Source of the DNA: a bacterium | Lineage (GTDB): Bacteria; Bacteroidota; Rhodothermia; Balneolales; M1805 | Length of the DNA: 57,603 nucleotides | Reading direction: 5' to 3' | NCBI GenBank assembly: GCA_006226965.1 | Contig: SBGQ01000044.1 | Location: forward strand, 1-57,603 | Notes under the pieces: model-generated | Databases searched by the model: none | What the model saw: only the letters and a program-made list of their open reading frames with translations | Told to the model about the DNA's origin: nothing | Shown: positions 8,335-16,939 of the stretch, piece after piece | How the letters are laid out: the number at the start of each line of letters is the position of its first letter | How positions within the stretch are numbered: position 1 is the stretch's first letter | Program-made: the position numbers and the translations under genes

Positions 8335-9393
8335 ATGGAAGCTCAAGTACTAGAACAAGGGCTAAAGAATCAGCTGCCAGCAGTTGAGGAATTTCTCAAA
8401 GCTATCTTATTAAAGAAAATCAATGTGGAGGTTTCTGCAACCAGTGTTGCCGATGCCGAGATGGTTGTTGAGGCCTTAAAAACCGGAACAGCGGTTGTCT
8501 CCGTTAAAGATCAGATTTTTAATACCACGGTATTTATTGCTTTTGATGATAATTGGATTCCACAATTATCAACTGCAATGCTCGGCGTTGAAGAGCAAGA
8601 GGTTAATGAAATTACCAGAGATTTAATCAAAGAATTCACCTCACAATTATTCGGAACCATTCAGGTTTCTTTGCAGGCAGATGAAATTCCTGTTGAACCG
8701 GGTCCTGTTGAAATATTAAAATCGGCACAAATTGCCTCCGGTGTTACAGGGCAAAATTATTTTATTGCCCAAGTAGATGTATCCGGAAAATTTACAATTG
8801 ATGGTGATGAACAGCCGCAGTTGGCAATGATTGTAGCATTCGAAGTTCCAGATGAAGATACCATCAACGAAATTATGGGTTTAGGTGAACCGGAAGTTAT
8901 TTCTGCACCGGCTTCTAAAGCTTCAGCTTCTGCAGATACGGCTTCCGATGACGATATTGAAGCAGCATTTGCTGAAATGCCGATAGCTCAAAAAGAAACA
9001 AAACCGGCTCAACCCGCTCAGCCTAAAAAAGATAAAGAGCGCGAAAAAGCTAAAGACTTACCGCCGGTTAGTAGCAGACCTGTAGAATTCGAAGACTTTA
9101 ATCCTTTTTCTGATGTAAAAAGTGAAGTGGAAGTACGTAATCTCGACATCTTAAAAGAGGTTGAACTTGATATTTCTGTAGAACTTGGTCGGAAAGAATT
9201 ACCATTAGGTGATGTATTGCATTTAGTTCGTGGTTCTGTAATTGAGTTAGATAAATTAGCGGGTGAACCTGTAGAAATTTATGCTAATGGTCACCGCATT
9301 GCAGAGGGCGAAGTTGTTGTAATTGATGAACACTTTGGCGTACGAATCACCAATTTAGTTTCTACAAAAGAGCGAATTGAAAGTTTGAGATAA
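8335..9393 (+). CDS. fliN: Flagellar motor switch protein FliN/FliY with CheC-like domain
   Basis: At 352 residues this is much longer than a simple FliN (about 130) and has the FliY layout. An N-terminal CheC-like domain spans about residues 10-185. An acidic, Ala/Pro/Lys-rich linker spans about 185-255. A C-terminal SpoA domain (about 265-350) contains LDISVELGRKELPLGDVL and GSVIELDKLAGEPVEIYANG, the FliN signature. The CheC phosphatase motif (Asp/Ser-x3-Glu-x2-Asn) appears as D96, E100 and S103, so the catalytic Asn is missing and CheY-P phosphatase activity is doubtful. AAAGGAATAATGTC precedes the ATG. The stop overlaps the fliO start as TAATG. Confidence 0.93.
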   Translation: MEAQVLEQGLKNQLPAVEEFLKAILLKKINVEVSATSVADAEMVVEALKTGTAVVSVKDQIFNTTVFIAFDDNWIPQLSTAMLGVEEQEVNEITRDLIKEFTSQLFGTIQVSLQADEIPVEPGPVEILKSAQIASGVTGQNYFIAQVDVSGKFTIDGDEQPQLAMIVAFEVPDEDTINEIMGLGEPEVISAPASKASASADTASDDDIEAAFAEMPIAQKETKPAQPAQPKKDKEREKAKDLPPVSSRPVEFEDFNPFSDVKSEVEVRNLDILKEVELDISVELGRKELPLGDVLHLVRGSVIELDKLAGEPVEIYANGHRIAEGEVVVIDEHFGVRITNLVSTKERIESLR

Positions 9394-9938
9394 TGCTGTT
9401 TAAAAGTTCTTCTGCGGGAGCTTCCAAATCGGTATTAAAACCAGTTTTAATTTTATCAGCAATATTGCTGGTATTGTGGATGATTACCTTGTCTCAATCG
9501 GGTGATAATACATCACAAGAACAAACAACTGTTGAAGAACAAGCTCGAATCGATTCCCTTAGATTAATTTTAGGTACAACTGAAAGCAGGACTGTCGAAA
9601 AAAAGGGCGATAACTTGTTTAATAGTGCCTTTCCGGTTTTTTTGTTGCTGATATTAGGTATAGCCGGAGTTTGGTGGTGGTCTCAAAAAAAAGGAACACC
9701 GGCAAATGTTATTTCCAATGTGGTAGCTGAACAAGAAATTGGCCCGGGGCAATTCATTAAAATTGTAAGTCTGGGTGATGAATACTTGGTTTTAGGGGTT
9801 ACACCGCAATCGGTGAATTTATTAAAGAGCATATCAAAACAAGATTGGGATCCTTCTGCCTTAGTAAATCAAAAGGCGCAAACTACATCGATTTTTTCAC
9901 AGATGTTAAAACGAGCTGAGGGAAATGAAAATGCTTAA
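9393..9938 (+). CDS. fliO: Flagellar biosynthesis protein FliO
   Basis: FliO stabilises FliP during assembly of the export gate. The 181-residue protein has a first hydrophobic segment at about residues 15-30, which may be a signal or anchor sequence, and a clear transmembrane segment at about 74-92 (FPVFLLLILGIAGVWWW). The cytoplasmic domain that follows contains IGPGQFIKIVSLGDEYLVLG and VTPQSVNLLKSI, as in FliO. It starts within the fliN stop codon and overlaps fliP. FliO is poorly conserved, so position between fliN and fliP supports the call. Confidence 0.88.
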   Translation: MLFKSSSAGASKSVLKPVLILSAILLVLWMITLSQSGDNTSQEQTTVEEQARIDSLRLILGTTESRTVEKKGDNLFNSAFPVFLLLILGIAGVWWWSQKKGTPANVISNVVAEQEIGPGQFIKIVSLGDEYLVLGVTPQSVNLLKSISKQDWDPSALVNQKAQTTSIFSQMLKRAEGNENA

Positions 9939-10683
9939 AAAATGGCTAATAGGTTTAGTAATAGTACTTCCTCTTCTGCTCATTATTGGTGATGTTGCAT
10001 TCGCTCAAGGCGTTCCTAAGATAGATTTAAGTATTAGCCCGGTTGAAGGCAAAGACGACTACTCGATTGCTATTCAAACAGTTATACTTTTAACAATTTT
10101 GAGTTTTGGGCCTGCATTCATCACAATGATGACCTCTTTTACTCGAATCGTAATAGTATTCTTTTTTATGAGAACGGCTTTGGGAACTCAGCAATCACCA
10201 CCGAATCAGGTTCTTATAGGTTTAGCCCTGTTCCTTACTATTTACATTATGATGCCTGTTTTCAATAAAATAAATGATGTAGCCATACAACCGTATTTGA
10301 GTGACCAAATTACGCAGGCGCAAGCATTAGAACGTGGTGCTGTTCCTCTTAAAGAATTCATGCTAAAACAAACCAGAGAAAAAGATGTGCTGTTGTTTAT
10401 GGATTTAGCAAACCTGAAAACAGTTGGCTCCGTAGATGATATGCCACTCTATGTTGTGGTTCCTGCTTATGTGATTTCAGAGTTAAGAATAGCATTTCAA
10501 ATTGGATTCTTGATTTATCTACCATTCTTAGTAGTAGACTTGGTGGTCTCTTCAGTACTTCTTGCGATGGGGGTCATGTTCTTACCGCCTGTTTTGGTGT
10601 CATTACCGTTTAAAATTTTAATCTTTGTATTAACAGACGGTTGGTATCTTCTTGTTGATTCTCTTGTTCGAAGTTTTAAATAA
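9931..10683 (+). CDS. fliP: Flagellar type III export gate protein FliP
   Basis: FliP forms the pore of the flagellar protein export gate with FliQ and FliR. Two ATGs lie 6 bases apart (9925 and 9931). The ribosome binding site GAGGGA (9918-9923) is correctly spaced only for 9931, which also gives an 8-base overlap (ATGCTTAA) with fliO. From this start the protein has 250 residues: a cleavable signal peptide ending near VAFAQG, then four transmembrane segments. Family motifs include TSFTRIVIVFFFMRTALG, QSPPNQVLIGLALFLT and the C-terminal LVVSSVLLAMGVMFLPP. Confidence 0.96.
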   Translation: MLKKWLIGLVIVLPLLLIIGDVAFAQGVPKIDLSISPVEGKDDYSIAIQTVILLTILSFGPAFITMMTSFTRIVIVFFFMRTALGTQQSPPNQVLIGLALFLTIYIMMPVFNKINDVAIQPYLSDQITQAQALERGAVPLKEFMLKQTREKDVLLFMDLANLKTVGSVDDMPLYVVVPAYVISELRIAFQIGFLIYLPFLVVDLVVSSVLLAMGVMFLPPVLVSLPFKILIFVLTDGWYLLVDSLVRSFK

Positions 10684-10689
10684 ATCGGA

Positions 10690-10959
10690 ATGAATACTGA
10701 GATTGGTCTTTATTGGATTCAGGAAATGTTAACAGCAACAGTTGTTCTTGCCGGTCCGTTGTTAATTGCTGCGCTTGTTATCGGTTTAATGATATCGATC
10801 TTCCAGGCAGCAACCTCAATTCAGGAAATGACCTTAAGTTATGTGCCGAAAATGGTAGTTATTGTAATTATTCTGTTTTTCTTTTTTGGATATATGCTTC
10901 AATACGGGATTTCATTCTTGCAACGAATTTTTGACTTCATTCCACTAATTGCTCGTTAA
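10690..10959 (+). CDS. fliQ: Flagellar type III export gate protein FliQ
   Basis: This 89-residue protein with two transmembrane helices (about residues 13-38 and 50-75) matches FliQ in length and sequence: LLIAALVIGLMISIFQAATSI followed by QEMTLSYVPKMVVI. It lies six bases after fliP and eleven before fliR. FliQ wraps around the FliP-FliR core and stabilises its closed state. Confidence 0.96.
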   Translation: MNTEIGLYWIQEMLTATVVLAGPLLIAALVIGLMISIFQAATSIQEMTLSYVPKMVVIVIILFFFFGYMLQYGISFLQRIFDFIPLIAR

Positions 10960-10970
10960 CTAAAATTGTT

Positions 10971-11744
10971 ATGAGCGTATTCGACCCCCAATTTATAGTA
11001 ACTGCTTTTATAATTATGGTACGAGTTACCAGCGTAATTATGGCTGCACCATTCTTTGGGTCAATGCAATTCCCTGTTCGAGTTAAAGTGTTTTTCGCGC
11101 TTTCTGTAACCTTGTTATTATACCCGGTTATTCCGCTCCAGGGTGTAATGGTTCCTTTAGATGCAACTAATTTGGAAGTTGTAATCCTTATTGTAAAAGA
11201 AATGTTGATTGGAGTTGCTATGGGTTTAGCCGGACAAATCGTTTTTGGCGGAATTCAATTTGGCGGGCAGTTTATTTCCATTCAAACAGGTTTAGGGTTT
11301 GCGAACATTATTGATCCAAACACTCAAACTCAGAACCCAATCATTTCTCAAGTAATGATTCTGCTGGGAATTGTTTTATTTCTTGCAATTGGAGGTGATG
11401 CCATTTATTTACGGGCGCTTAAAAAAAGCTTTGAAATTGTACCGCTCGGAACGGCAACATTTGCAGAAAGTGGACCGGAGTTTATAAAAATGGCTACGCA
11501 GATATTTGTTATCGGTATTCAGTTGTCAGCGCCGTTTATTATCGTATTATTTTTGATGGACTTATCCTTCGCCATTTTTGCGAGAATTATGCCTCAGGCG
11601 AATATCTTTTTTATCTCGATGCCGCTTAAAGTATTAGCGGGAATATTGATGCTTCTTTGGGTCGTTCCAAAACTCGGAATAGCTTTTAATCAATTTTTCC
11701 AGGTGTTATTTAAATTTCTTGAGCGAATTATTCTTGCCGTTTAA
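10971..11744 (+). CDS. fliR: Flagellar type III export gate protein FliR
   Basis: FliR is the last subunit of the FliPQR export gate. The 257-residue protein has six predicted membrane segments and family features such as VRVTSVIMAAPFFGSMQFP near the N-terminus, KEMLIGVAMGLAGQIVFGG, and GFANIIDPNTQTQNPIIS. No strong ribosome binding site is visible, so translation may depend on fliQ. The stop codon overlaps that of the opposing methyltransferase gene, so flhB and flhA, which usually follow, must lie elsewhere. Confidence 0.96.
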   Translation: MSVFDPQFIVTAFIIMVRVTSVIMAAPFFGSMQFPVRVKVFFALSVTLLLYPVIPLQGVMVPLDATNLEVVILIVKEMLIGVAMGLAGQIVFGGIQFGGQFISIQTGLGFANIIDPNTQTQNPIISQVMILLGIVLFLAIGGDAIYLRALKKSFEIVPLGTATFAESGPEFIKMATQIFVIGIQLSAPFIIVLFLMDLSFAIFARIMPQANIFFISMPLKVLAGILMLLWVVPKLGIAFNQFFQVLFKFLERIILAV

Positions 11745-12550
11745 GAAGGGATTAATCGCGTAAAACAAACAATGCCGCGTACAATTTGCCGCGTTACTAA
11801 GAAGCCTGCCTTTTCAAAGAGGGCATTCGACTCCTCTTTAGACCAAAATTGAATTCCACTTAATTTAATAGGCTCCTGAAGAAGTTTTCCGTACCAAGAA
11901 TCTGCTTTCAAGAGATGCATTATAAATAAAACACCGTCTTTTTTTAGAATACGACGGAATTCATAGAGCACTTTTTGTGGATCGAAAAACTCATTTAATG
12001 AACCTCCGCATGCAATACCATCAAATGATTCCGAGAAAAAGGGCATATTAGAGGCATCGGCTCTAAACAGATATACATTTGCCTGCTCTTTAATGCAACG
12101 TTCACGAGCTTCAAAAAGCATTTCTTTTGAAAAATCTAAAGCTACAATATTGGCTTGCGGTTGTTGTTTTGCAATGGCTCTTGTGTATAAAGCCGTGGAA
12201 CAACCGGCATCTAAATAGAGTCCGTTTTCAGAAACGCTCATCCAATCACGCAGTAATTGCTGTTCTTCTTCTATTGGAAAGGTCTCTCCCGTCATTAAAC
12301 TGAGTGCTTTAGTGCGCCATAAATCTTCGTATAAAGAAGCCGTTAATTTCCAATGATTGGTCATTTGTGCTAGTGAAGACTGACTCGTGGACTCGTCAAA
12401 TAAATCAAGAATATTTTGTTCAATCTGATATTCATCACCCACTTTACTACAAACGCTACCTGACATAGGCTTTTGCAGCAACTTCATTTTTGAAGGGATT
12501 TCGATAGATTCTCTATCATTTTTTGGTGAACGAATACTCAGATTTTGCAT
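11741..12550 (-). CDS. Class I SAM-dependent methyltransferase
   Basis: This protein of about 269 residues has a class I methyltransferase fold of the Methyltransf_11 type. Motif I is LDAGCSTALYTRAI, followed by an acidic strand end in VALDFSKEML, then LFRADASNMPF and FDGIACGGSLNEF, and a post-core LKKDGVLFIM. An N-terminal extension of about 75 residues has one Cys and a short segment resembling the metal-binding lead-in seen in some rRNA and quinone methyltransferases, but too degenerate to name. The substrate is unknown. ATG 12550 was chosen over the GTG at 12556. The stop shares the bases TTAA with that of fliR. It lies 53 bases after the SAM hydrolase gene on the same strand. Confidence 0.75.
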   Translation of the reverse strand: MQNLSIRSPKNDRESIEIPSKMKLLQKPMSGSVCSKVGDEYQIEQNILDLFDESTSQSSLAQMTNHWKLTASLYEDLWRTKALSLMTGETFPIEEEQQLLRDWMSVSENGLYLDAGCSTALYTRAIAKQQPQANIVALDFSKEMLFEARERCIKEQANVYLFRADASNMPFFSESFDGIACGGSLNEFFDPQKVLYEFRRILKKDGVLFIMHLLKADSWYGKLLQEPIKLSGIQFWSKEESNALFEKAGFLVTRQIVRGIVCFTRLIPS

Positions 12551-12603
12551 AAGCACAGAAATTTTTGAGTTCAGGCTACGAACGAAAACGCCTATCGTTT
12601 CAG

Positions 12604-13404
12604 CTATTTAAATAAAATAGTTACCGGTGCTCCTTTTTCAACACCTAACATAACTTGCGCATTTCCTTTGTTAATAGCGACTTCAATCATACCGGTAGAG
12701 CCAACAATAGCTGTAGATTCACCTTCCGGTACAGCGCTAAATGAGCTTGATAAACCATGAATAATGGTGTTTCCGACATATATTTTACAGCTTCTGCCAG
12801 ACAGTGATTGGTTATATAAATCGCGCGAAATGTTGGTAACCAAGTTTCCAAAATGATCGATATGAACAACCCAGCCATTAATAGATTCTTTGTCGTTTGT
12901 AGGCGTTGCCCATCGATAGGTTACAATTTCACTAATAGGATTACCTAAATCTTCTAAAGGAACCCCCTTAGAAATATGAGCAGCAACAGGCGCAAAAATA
13001 TCTCTGCTTTGGAAAATGTTAGAACGTTGACTAGACCAGTAACTCGTATTGGTTAATTCGAATGCCTCATATGTAAATTGATCACCAATTAAAGAAAAGA
13101 GACCATTATCAGGACCTACAAAAAGTTGATCTTTTATACGAACCGCGAGAGGTTTGCGATTAGTTCCCGTTGTTGGGTCAACCATTGCTAAATGAATGGT
13201 ACCTGAGGGGAAATTAAAGGCGGAGTTTTTTAAAACCCAAGCACAAGCCATAATATCTTGTGCCGGGATATCGTGAGAAATATCAATAGGAATGCAGGTG
13301 CGATTGATACTTAGAAGCGTAGCTTTAATGGAGGCTACATAATGATCTTTAGTACCTAAATCCGAAGTGAGGGTAATAATTGAATTTTCTTGGTTATCAA
13401 GCAT
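12604..13404 (-). CDS. SAM hydroxide adenosyltransferase (SAM hydrolase, DUF62 family)
   Basis: Members of this family hydrolyse S-adenosylmethionine to adenosine and methionine using a water-derived hydroxide; the fluorinase and chlorinase enzymes are relatives. The 266-residue length fits. Signature segments are ITLTSDLGTKDHYVASIKA near the N-terminus, PIDISHDIPAQDI, HLAMVDPTTGTNRK, and LFVGPDNGLFSL, together with the C-terminal domain segment VVHIDHFGNLVTNI. The loop after TSDLGTKD is short, as in the hydrolases and not in fluorinase. The ATG overlaps the last 8 bases of dnaN (ATGCTTGA), so translation is probably coupled. The biological role of this family remains unclear. Confidence 0.9.
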   Translation of the reverse strand: MLDNQENSIITLTSDLGTKDHYVASIKATLLSINRTCIPIDISHDIPAQDIMACAWVLKNSAFNFPSGTIHLAMVDPTTGTNRKPLAVRIKDQLFVGPDNGLFSLIGDQFTYEAFELTNTSYWSSQRSNIFQSRDIFAPVAAHISKGVPLEDLGNPISEIVTYRWATPTNDKESINGWVVHIDHFGNLVTNISRDLYNQSLSGRSCKIYVGNTIIHGLSSSFSAVPEGESTAIVGSTGMIEVAINKGNAQVMLGVEKGAPVTILFK

Positions 13405-14512
13405 GTGAGTTTAGCATAACCGGCATCACCAACATAAGCATCTGTTGATTTACATCTTCATCGGCCGGACGAACCACACCTGCTCTGTTAGGAGTTGAAA
13501 ATTCAAATAATAAATCGTCGCTTTCTACATTGGTAATCACGTCAGCTAAATAACGCGCATTAAATCCAATAACCATCGATTCGCCTTCGAATTCACATGG
13601 AACAGCTTCTTTCGCTTCAGAGCTCATATCGATGTCCTCGGCTTGAATTTCAACGGTATTAGACTTTAAGCTCATTCTTATTTGGCGAGTGTTTGTGCTT
13701 GAGAAAACAGATACACGACGAACTGTTGCCAATAATTCTTGCTTATCCACTTTCATTTTTTTCTCGTTATCACGTGGGATAACCGCTTCGTAGTTAGGAT
13801 AAACTTCGTTGATTAAACGAGTGATGATAGATGTAGAATCAGCTTTGAACTGAACATGATCAGAGCTTACATATATCATACAAGAATCACCTTCAAGAGC
13901 TTTTAAAACAAGGTTTAAAGCTTTTTCAGGAACAATGAAATTCATTTCATTTTTTGAAACCAAATCTTTACGGATAACTTTTACCAAGCGGTGGCCATCA
14001 GTTGCAACAATTTTACTTTCTTCAGCACCAATTTGAAAAAATACCCCCATCATAGCAGGACGTAAATCATCTGTAGAAACGGCAAAACTGGTTTTTTTTA
14101 TAACTTCTTTGATAACATCTGCATCGGTTTCGAAGCCATTGCTTTCATCCAACTTTGGTAATTCAGGGAAATCAGCAGATTCTTCCCCAACCAATTTATA
14201 ATCACCTTTATCGGTTTTAAAACGAACAATATTTCTGTCATCAACATCAAAATAAACAGGGATATCCGGTAATTGACGCAAAATTTCCAAAAGACGTTTA
14301 GCCGGAACGCAAACAGAACCGTCAACCTCAATATCTGCGGATATGTGTTCAACAATTGAAATTTCTAAATCTGTAGCGCTCAGTCCTAATCGACCGTCAG
14401 CGGCTTCAATTAAAACGGTTTCTAAAATGGGTAAAGTTGCTTTATTTGGAACCGCTCCAATAACTGAACTTAAACCTTTTACAAGTTCTCCACTAGAAAT
14501 GCTGAATTTCAT
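13397..14512 (-). CDS. dnaN: DNA polymerase III sliding clamp (beta subunit)
   Basis: The beta clamp encircles DNA and tethers the replicative polymerase. The 371-residue length matches the family. Visible features are the N-terminal MKFSISSGELVKGLSSVIGAV, then LPILETVLIEA, LSATDLEISI and GDYKLVGEESADFPELP in domain 1. YPNYEAVIPRD lies in domain 2, and FNARYLADVI in domain 3. The C-terminus ends MLMLVMPVML, the strand contributing to the peptide-binding pocket. dnaA, recF and gyrB are not nearby; instead the gene leads a minus-strand unit with the SAM hydrolase and a methyltransferase. A 110-base divergent spacer separates it from the glycosyltransferase gene. Confidence 0.97.
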   Translation of the reverse strand: MKFSISSGELVKGLSSVIGAVPNKATLPILETVLIEAADGRLGLSATDLEISIVEHISADIEVDGSVCVPAKRLLEILRQLPDIPVYFDVDDRNIVRFKTDKGDYKLVGEESADFPELPKLDESNGFETDADVIKEVIKKTSFAVSTDDLRPAMMGVFFQIGAEESKIVATDGHRLVKVIRKDLVSKNEMNFIVPEKALNLVLKALEGDSCMIYVSSDHVQFKADSTSIITRLINEVYPNYEAVIPRDNEKKMKVDKQELLATVRRVSVFSSTNTRQIRMSLKSNTVEIQAEDIDMSSEAKEAVPCEFEGESMVIGFNARYLADVITNVESDDLLFEFSTPNRAGVVRPADEDVNQQMLMLVMPVMLNSHA

Positions 14513-14622
14513 ACTATTGCTCGTATTTGAATTTTTTTTGGATTTCGCCCTAATATAGGACTTCCCTCACAATCAATCATTCTTATTTACTTCATTTTCT
14601 TAGCATTTAACTTAACTAAAAC

Positions 14623-15771
14623 GTGAAAATAGCTTATCTGATTCAATATTTTGGTCCATCTGACAATAGTTTCGCCTCAGGTAGAAGCTATGATTTTGCT
14701 ATTGAGTGGGCAAAATCCGGACACGAAGTATGGGTTATTTGCTCTGATGCGTATTTGATTGATAAAAACAAACCGATTCATTTTCATGATTTACCGATTC
14801 ACGTTCATGTAATCAAACAAAATTATCAGAACGAGTTTGGTGTTTTAGCCCGAATACAAGCGTTTTTTTGGTTTAGTTTGAAAGCATTACACCTCTTGTT
14901 AACCAATCCCAATAAGTATGATGTTTTATATGCAAGCTCAACACCGTTAAGCATTGGAATTGTTGGTTGGATACAAAAATGGTTTACACGAAAAAAATGG
15001 ATATTTGAAGCCAGAGACTTATGGCCTGATTTCCCGATTCAAGTACTTGGAATTAAAGATTCTAAATTGGGAAAATGGTTATTCAAATTGGAGGAAAAGT
15101 TATATCAGAATGCAGATGAAATTATTTGTCTATCACCGGAATGTGAACAAGTTTTATTGAAAGAAAAGCTGGTATCCTCAAAAAAAATCTCTATGATTCC
15201 CAATGGGTTTTCAGAATATCAAGAGGCAGAGGCCGAGCAAAGTTCTGTTTCATACGAATATGGATTTTATGAAGGCGCGCTTGGTAAAGCTAATGGTATA
15301 CATTGGTTAATGGATTTTGTAGATGAAGTCTTGAAGTTAAATAGTACTATTCATTTCAAAATAGCTGGCTTTGGAGTTATGAGTAAGAAAATCGATACAT
15401 GGCTTAGAGTGCATGAACATCAAAATAGAATTCATTTTTTAGGATTGATTTCAAGAAAAGAAACAAATAGAGTACTAAAGGCAGCACAGTTTTCAGTAAC
15501 CTGTTTTTCAGATTATGCTATTTTGACAACTAATTCCCCCAATAAACTTTTCGATGCGATAGGCTTAACTATTCCGGTTGTTACAAATATGAATGGGTGG
15601 ATTGGTGATTTGGCAATAGAATATGGAGGAATATCAGAATCCGATCCACGCTTAGCTGCTAAAGAAATTTTAATCAAAATGAAAAATAAGCTGCCGGATA
15701 GACCAAAACTACATTTCGGTCGTTCAAAATTGGCTTTTCATGCACTTTCAGTCATTGAAAAATGTGGATAA
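14623..15771 (+). CDS. Glycosyltransferase family 4 protein
   Basis: This 382-residue protein has the two-lobed GT-B layout of family 4 glycosyltransferases. The N-terminal lobe begins MKIAYLIQYFGPSDNSFASG, with a HEVWVIC strand; the donor-binding lobe has FKIAGFG and HFLGLISRKE, followed by SPNKLFDAIGLTIPVV, where the usual EX7E pattern is weak. EARDLWPDFPIQVLG resembles WbuB-type N-acetylfucosamine transferases of polysaccharide pathways. It starts with GTG; the only nearby ATGs are far inside the fold. It probably adds a sugar to lipopolysaccharide or capsule, but the donor and acceptor are not readable. It is divergent from dnaN. Confidence 0.8.
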   Translation: MKIAYLIQYFGPSDNSFASGRSYDFAIEWAKSGHEVWVICSDAYLIDKNKPIHFHDLPIHVHVIKQNYQNEFGVLARIQAFFWFSLKALHLLLTNPNKYDVLYASSTPLSIGIVGWIQKWFTRKKWIFEARDLWPDFPIQVLGIKDSKLGKWLFKLEEKLYQNADEIICLSPECEQVLLKEKLVSSKKISMIPNGFSEYQEAEAEQSSVSYEYGFYEGALGKANGIHWLMDFVDEVLKLNSTIHFKIAGFGVMSKKIDTWLRVHEHQNRIHFLGLISRKETNRVLKAAQFSVTCFSDYAILTTNSPNKLFDAIGLTIPVVTNMNGWIGDLAIEYGGISESDPRLAAKEILIKMKNKLPDRPKLHFGRSKLAFHALSVIEKCG

Positions 15772-15776
15772 CTTTG
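15769..15776 (+). promoter_or_regulatory. Bacteroidota-type -7 element before the PorV/PorQ-like gene
   Basis: TAACTTTG matches the TAnnTTTG consensus. It overlaps the stop codon of the glycosyltransferase gene and lies 22 bases before the next ATG. No clear -33 TTG is placed at the expected distance, so this is only a candidate. Confidence 0.35.
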
Positions 15777-15798
15777 AAGTATTGACTATTTTTACTTT

Positions 15799-16872
15799 AT
15801 GATTCGCTTCTTTGCAGTAGTACTCTTTTTATTAACATCGATTTCACCAATGGCGGCTCAAAAGCTAAGCCAAGCAAAATATGGTGGAGACTTTTTAAGT
15901 GTTGGCGGCGGAGCTAGGGCTTTAGCGATGGGAAGTGCATATTCCGGTATTAGTAATGATGTTAGCTCAATTTATTGGAATCCGGCGGGCTTAGTAAATC
16001 TTTCAAAAATGGAAATGTTATACATGCACTCAGAACGATTTGAAGGCATTGTTGGGTACGACTTTGCTTCGATTGCGTTTCCGGTGACAAATACGGATGG
16101 TGTTGTGGGTGTGGCCTTTATTCGCCAAGGCGTTGATAATATTCCAAATACCTTGAGTGCATACGATTACGTGAATAATCAACCATTGCCTAATCCTGAA
16201 AGCTATATAACTCGATTTAGTTCTTACGACATGGCGTTTTTTGTGAGTTATGCTCAGCCGTTGAGTGAAGTAAACTCTTGGGGAGTAAACTTTAAAGTAT
16301 TAAATAGTAAAATCGGTCCGTTTGCGGAAGCTTGGGGATACAGCTTAGATGTCGCTTTTCAGGAAAGAGATGAAAACTACAGCTGGGGGATAATGATTCA
16401 AGATGTAACAACATTATTCAAATTCTGGCAAACGAACAGAGAATCCTTAAAACAACTTGAAAATTTTGATGATATCATTCCAAGTGGGCAAAGTGAACAA
16501 GTATTGCCGACTGTAAAACTTGGATATGGCTACTTTTTCCGCTTTGGCAATAAATTGAGTCTAATTGCAAGTGCTGATACAGATATAAAATTTGAAAACT
16601 TACAATCGTATTACCTAAACTGGGGAAAAGTAAGTTTTGAGCCACATATTGGTACAGAATTTGGCTATAATAGCATGATTTTTGTTCGTGCCGGACTAAC
16701 GGATTTTTTTATTGATGAAAAAGGGAACTATACCATGTCGCCAACGTTTGGTTTAGGACTTGGCTTTTCAAAAATAGAATTAGATTACGGAATGGGATCA
16801 TTGATGGGAATGAGTTCAGATTTAGGTCAAACTCATCGCATTTCATTAAAGCTAAAATTAAATCCCTTTTAG
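15799..16872 (+). CDS. PorV/PorQ-family outer membrane protein
   Basis: A signal peptide (about residues 1-20, ending in AAQ) precedes a predicted outer-membrane beta-barrel of the PorV/PorQ (UPF0164) family. The diagnostic segment is FLSVGGGARALAMGSAYSGI, continuing to DVSSIYWNPAGLVNLSKMEM. In Bacteroidota, PorV acts as the shuttle of the type IX secretion system and PorQ helps anchor secreted proteins; other family members have no known role. The 357-residue length fits. The C-terminus ends in a Phe (LKLNPF), as usual for barrels assembled by BamA. The next gene encodes a lipoprotein, so the pair may work at the outer membrane. Confidence 0.75.
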   Translation: MIRFFAVVLFLLTSISPMAAQKLSQAKYGGDFLSVGGGARALAMGSAYSGISNDVSSIYWNPAGLVNLSKMEMLYMHSERFEGIVGYDFASIAFPVTNTDGVVGVAFIRQGVDNIPNTLSAYDYVNNQPLPNPESYITRFSSYDMAFFVSYAQPLSEVNSWGVNFKVLNSKIGPFAEAWGYSLDVAFQERDENYSWGIMIQDVTTLFKFWQTNRESLKQLENFDDIIPSGQSEQVLPTVKLGYGYFFRFGNKLSLIASADTDIKFENLQSYYLNWGKVSFEPHIGTEFGYNSMIFVRAGLTDFFIDEKGNYTMSPTFGLGLGFSKIELDYGMGSLMGMSSDLGQTHRISLKLKLNPF

Positions 16873-16939
16873 ATTTTGATTTAAAAACCGATAATTTTAG
16901 TAACATCAATCACTTAATATTTATCGATACTAGCAAAAC

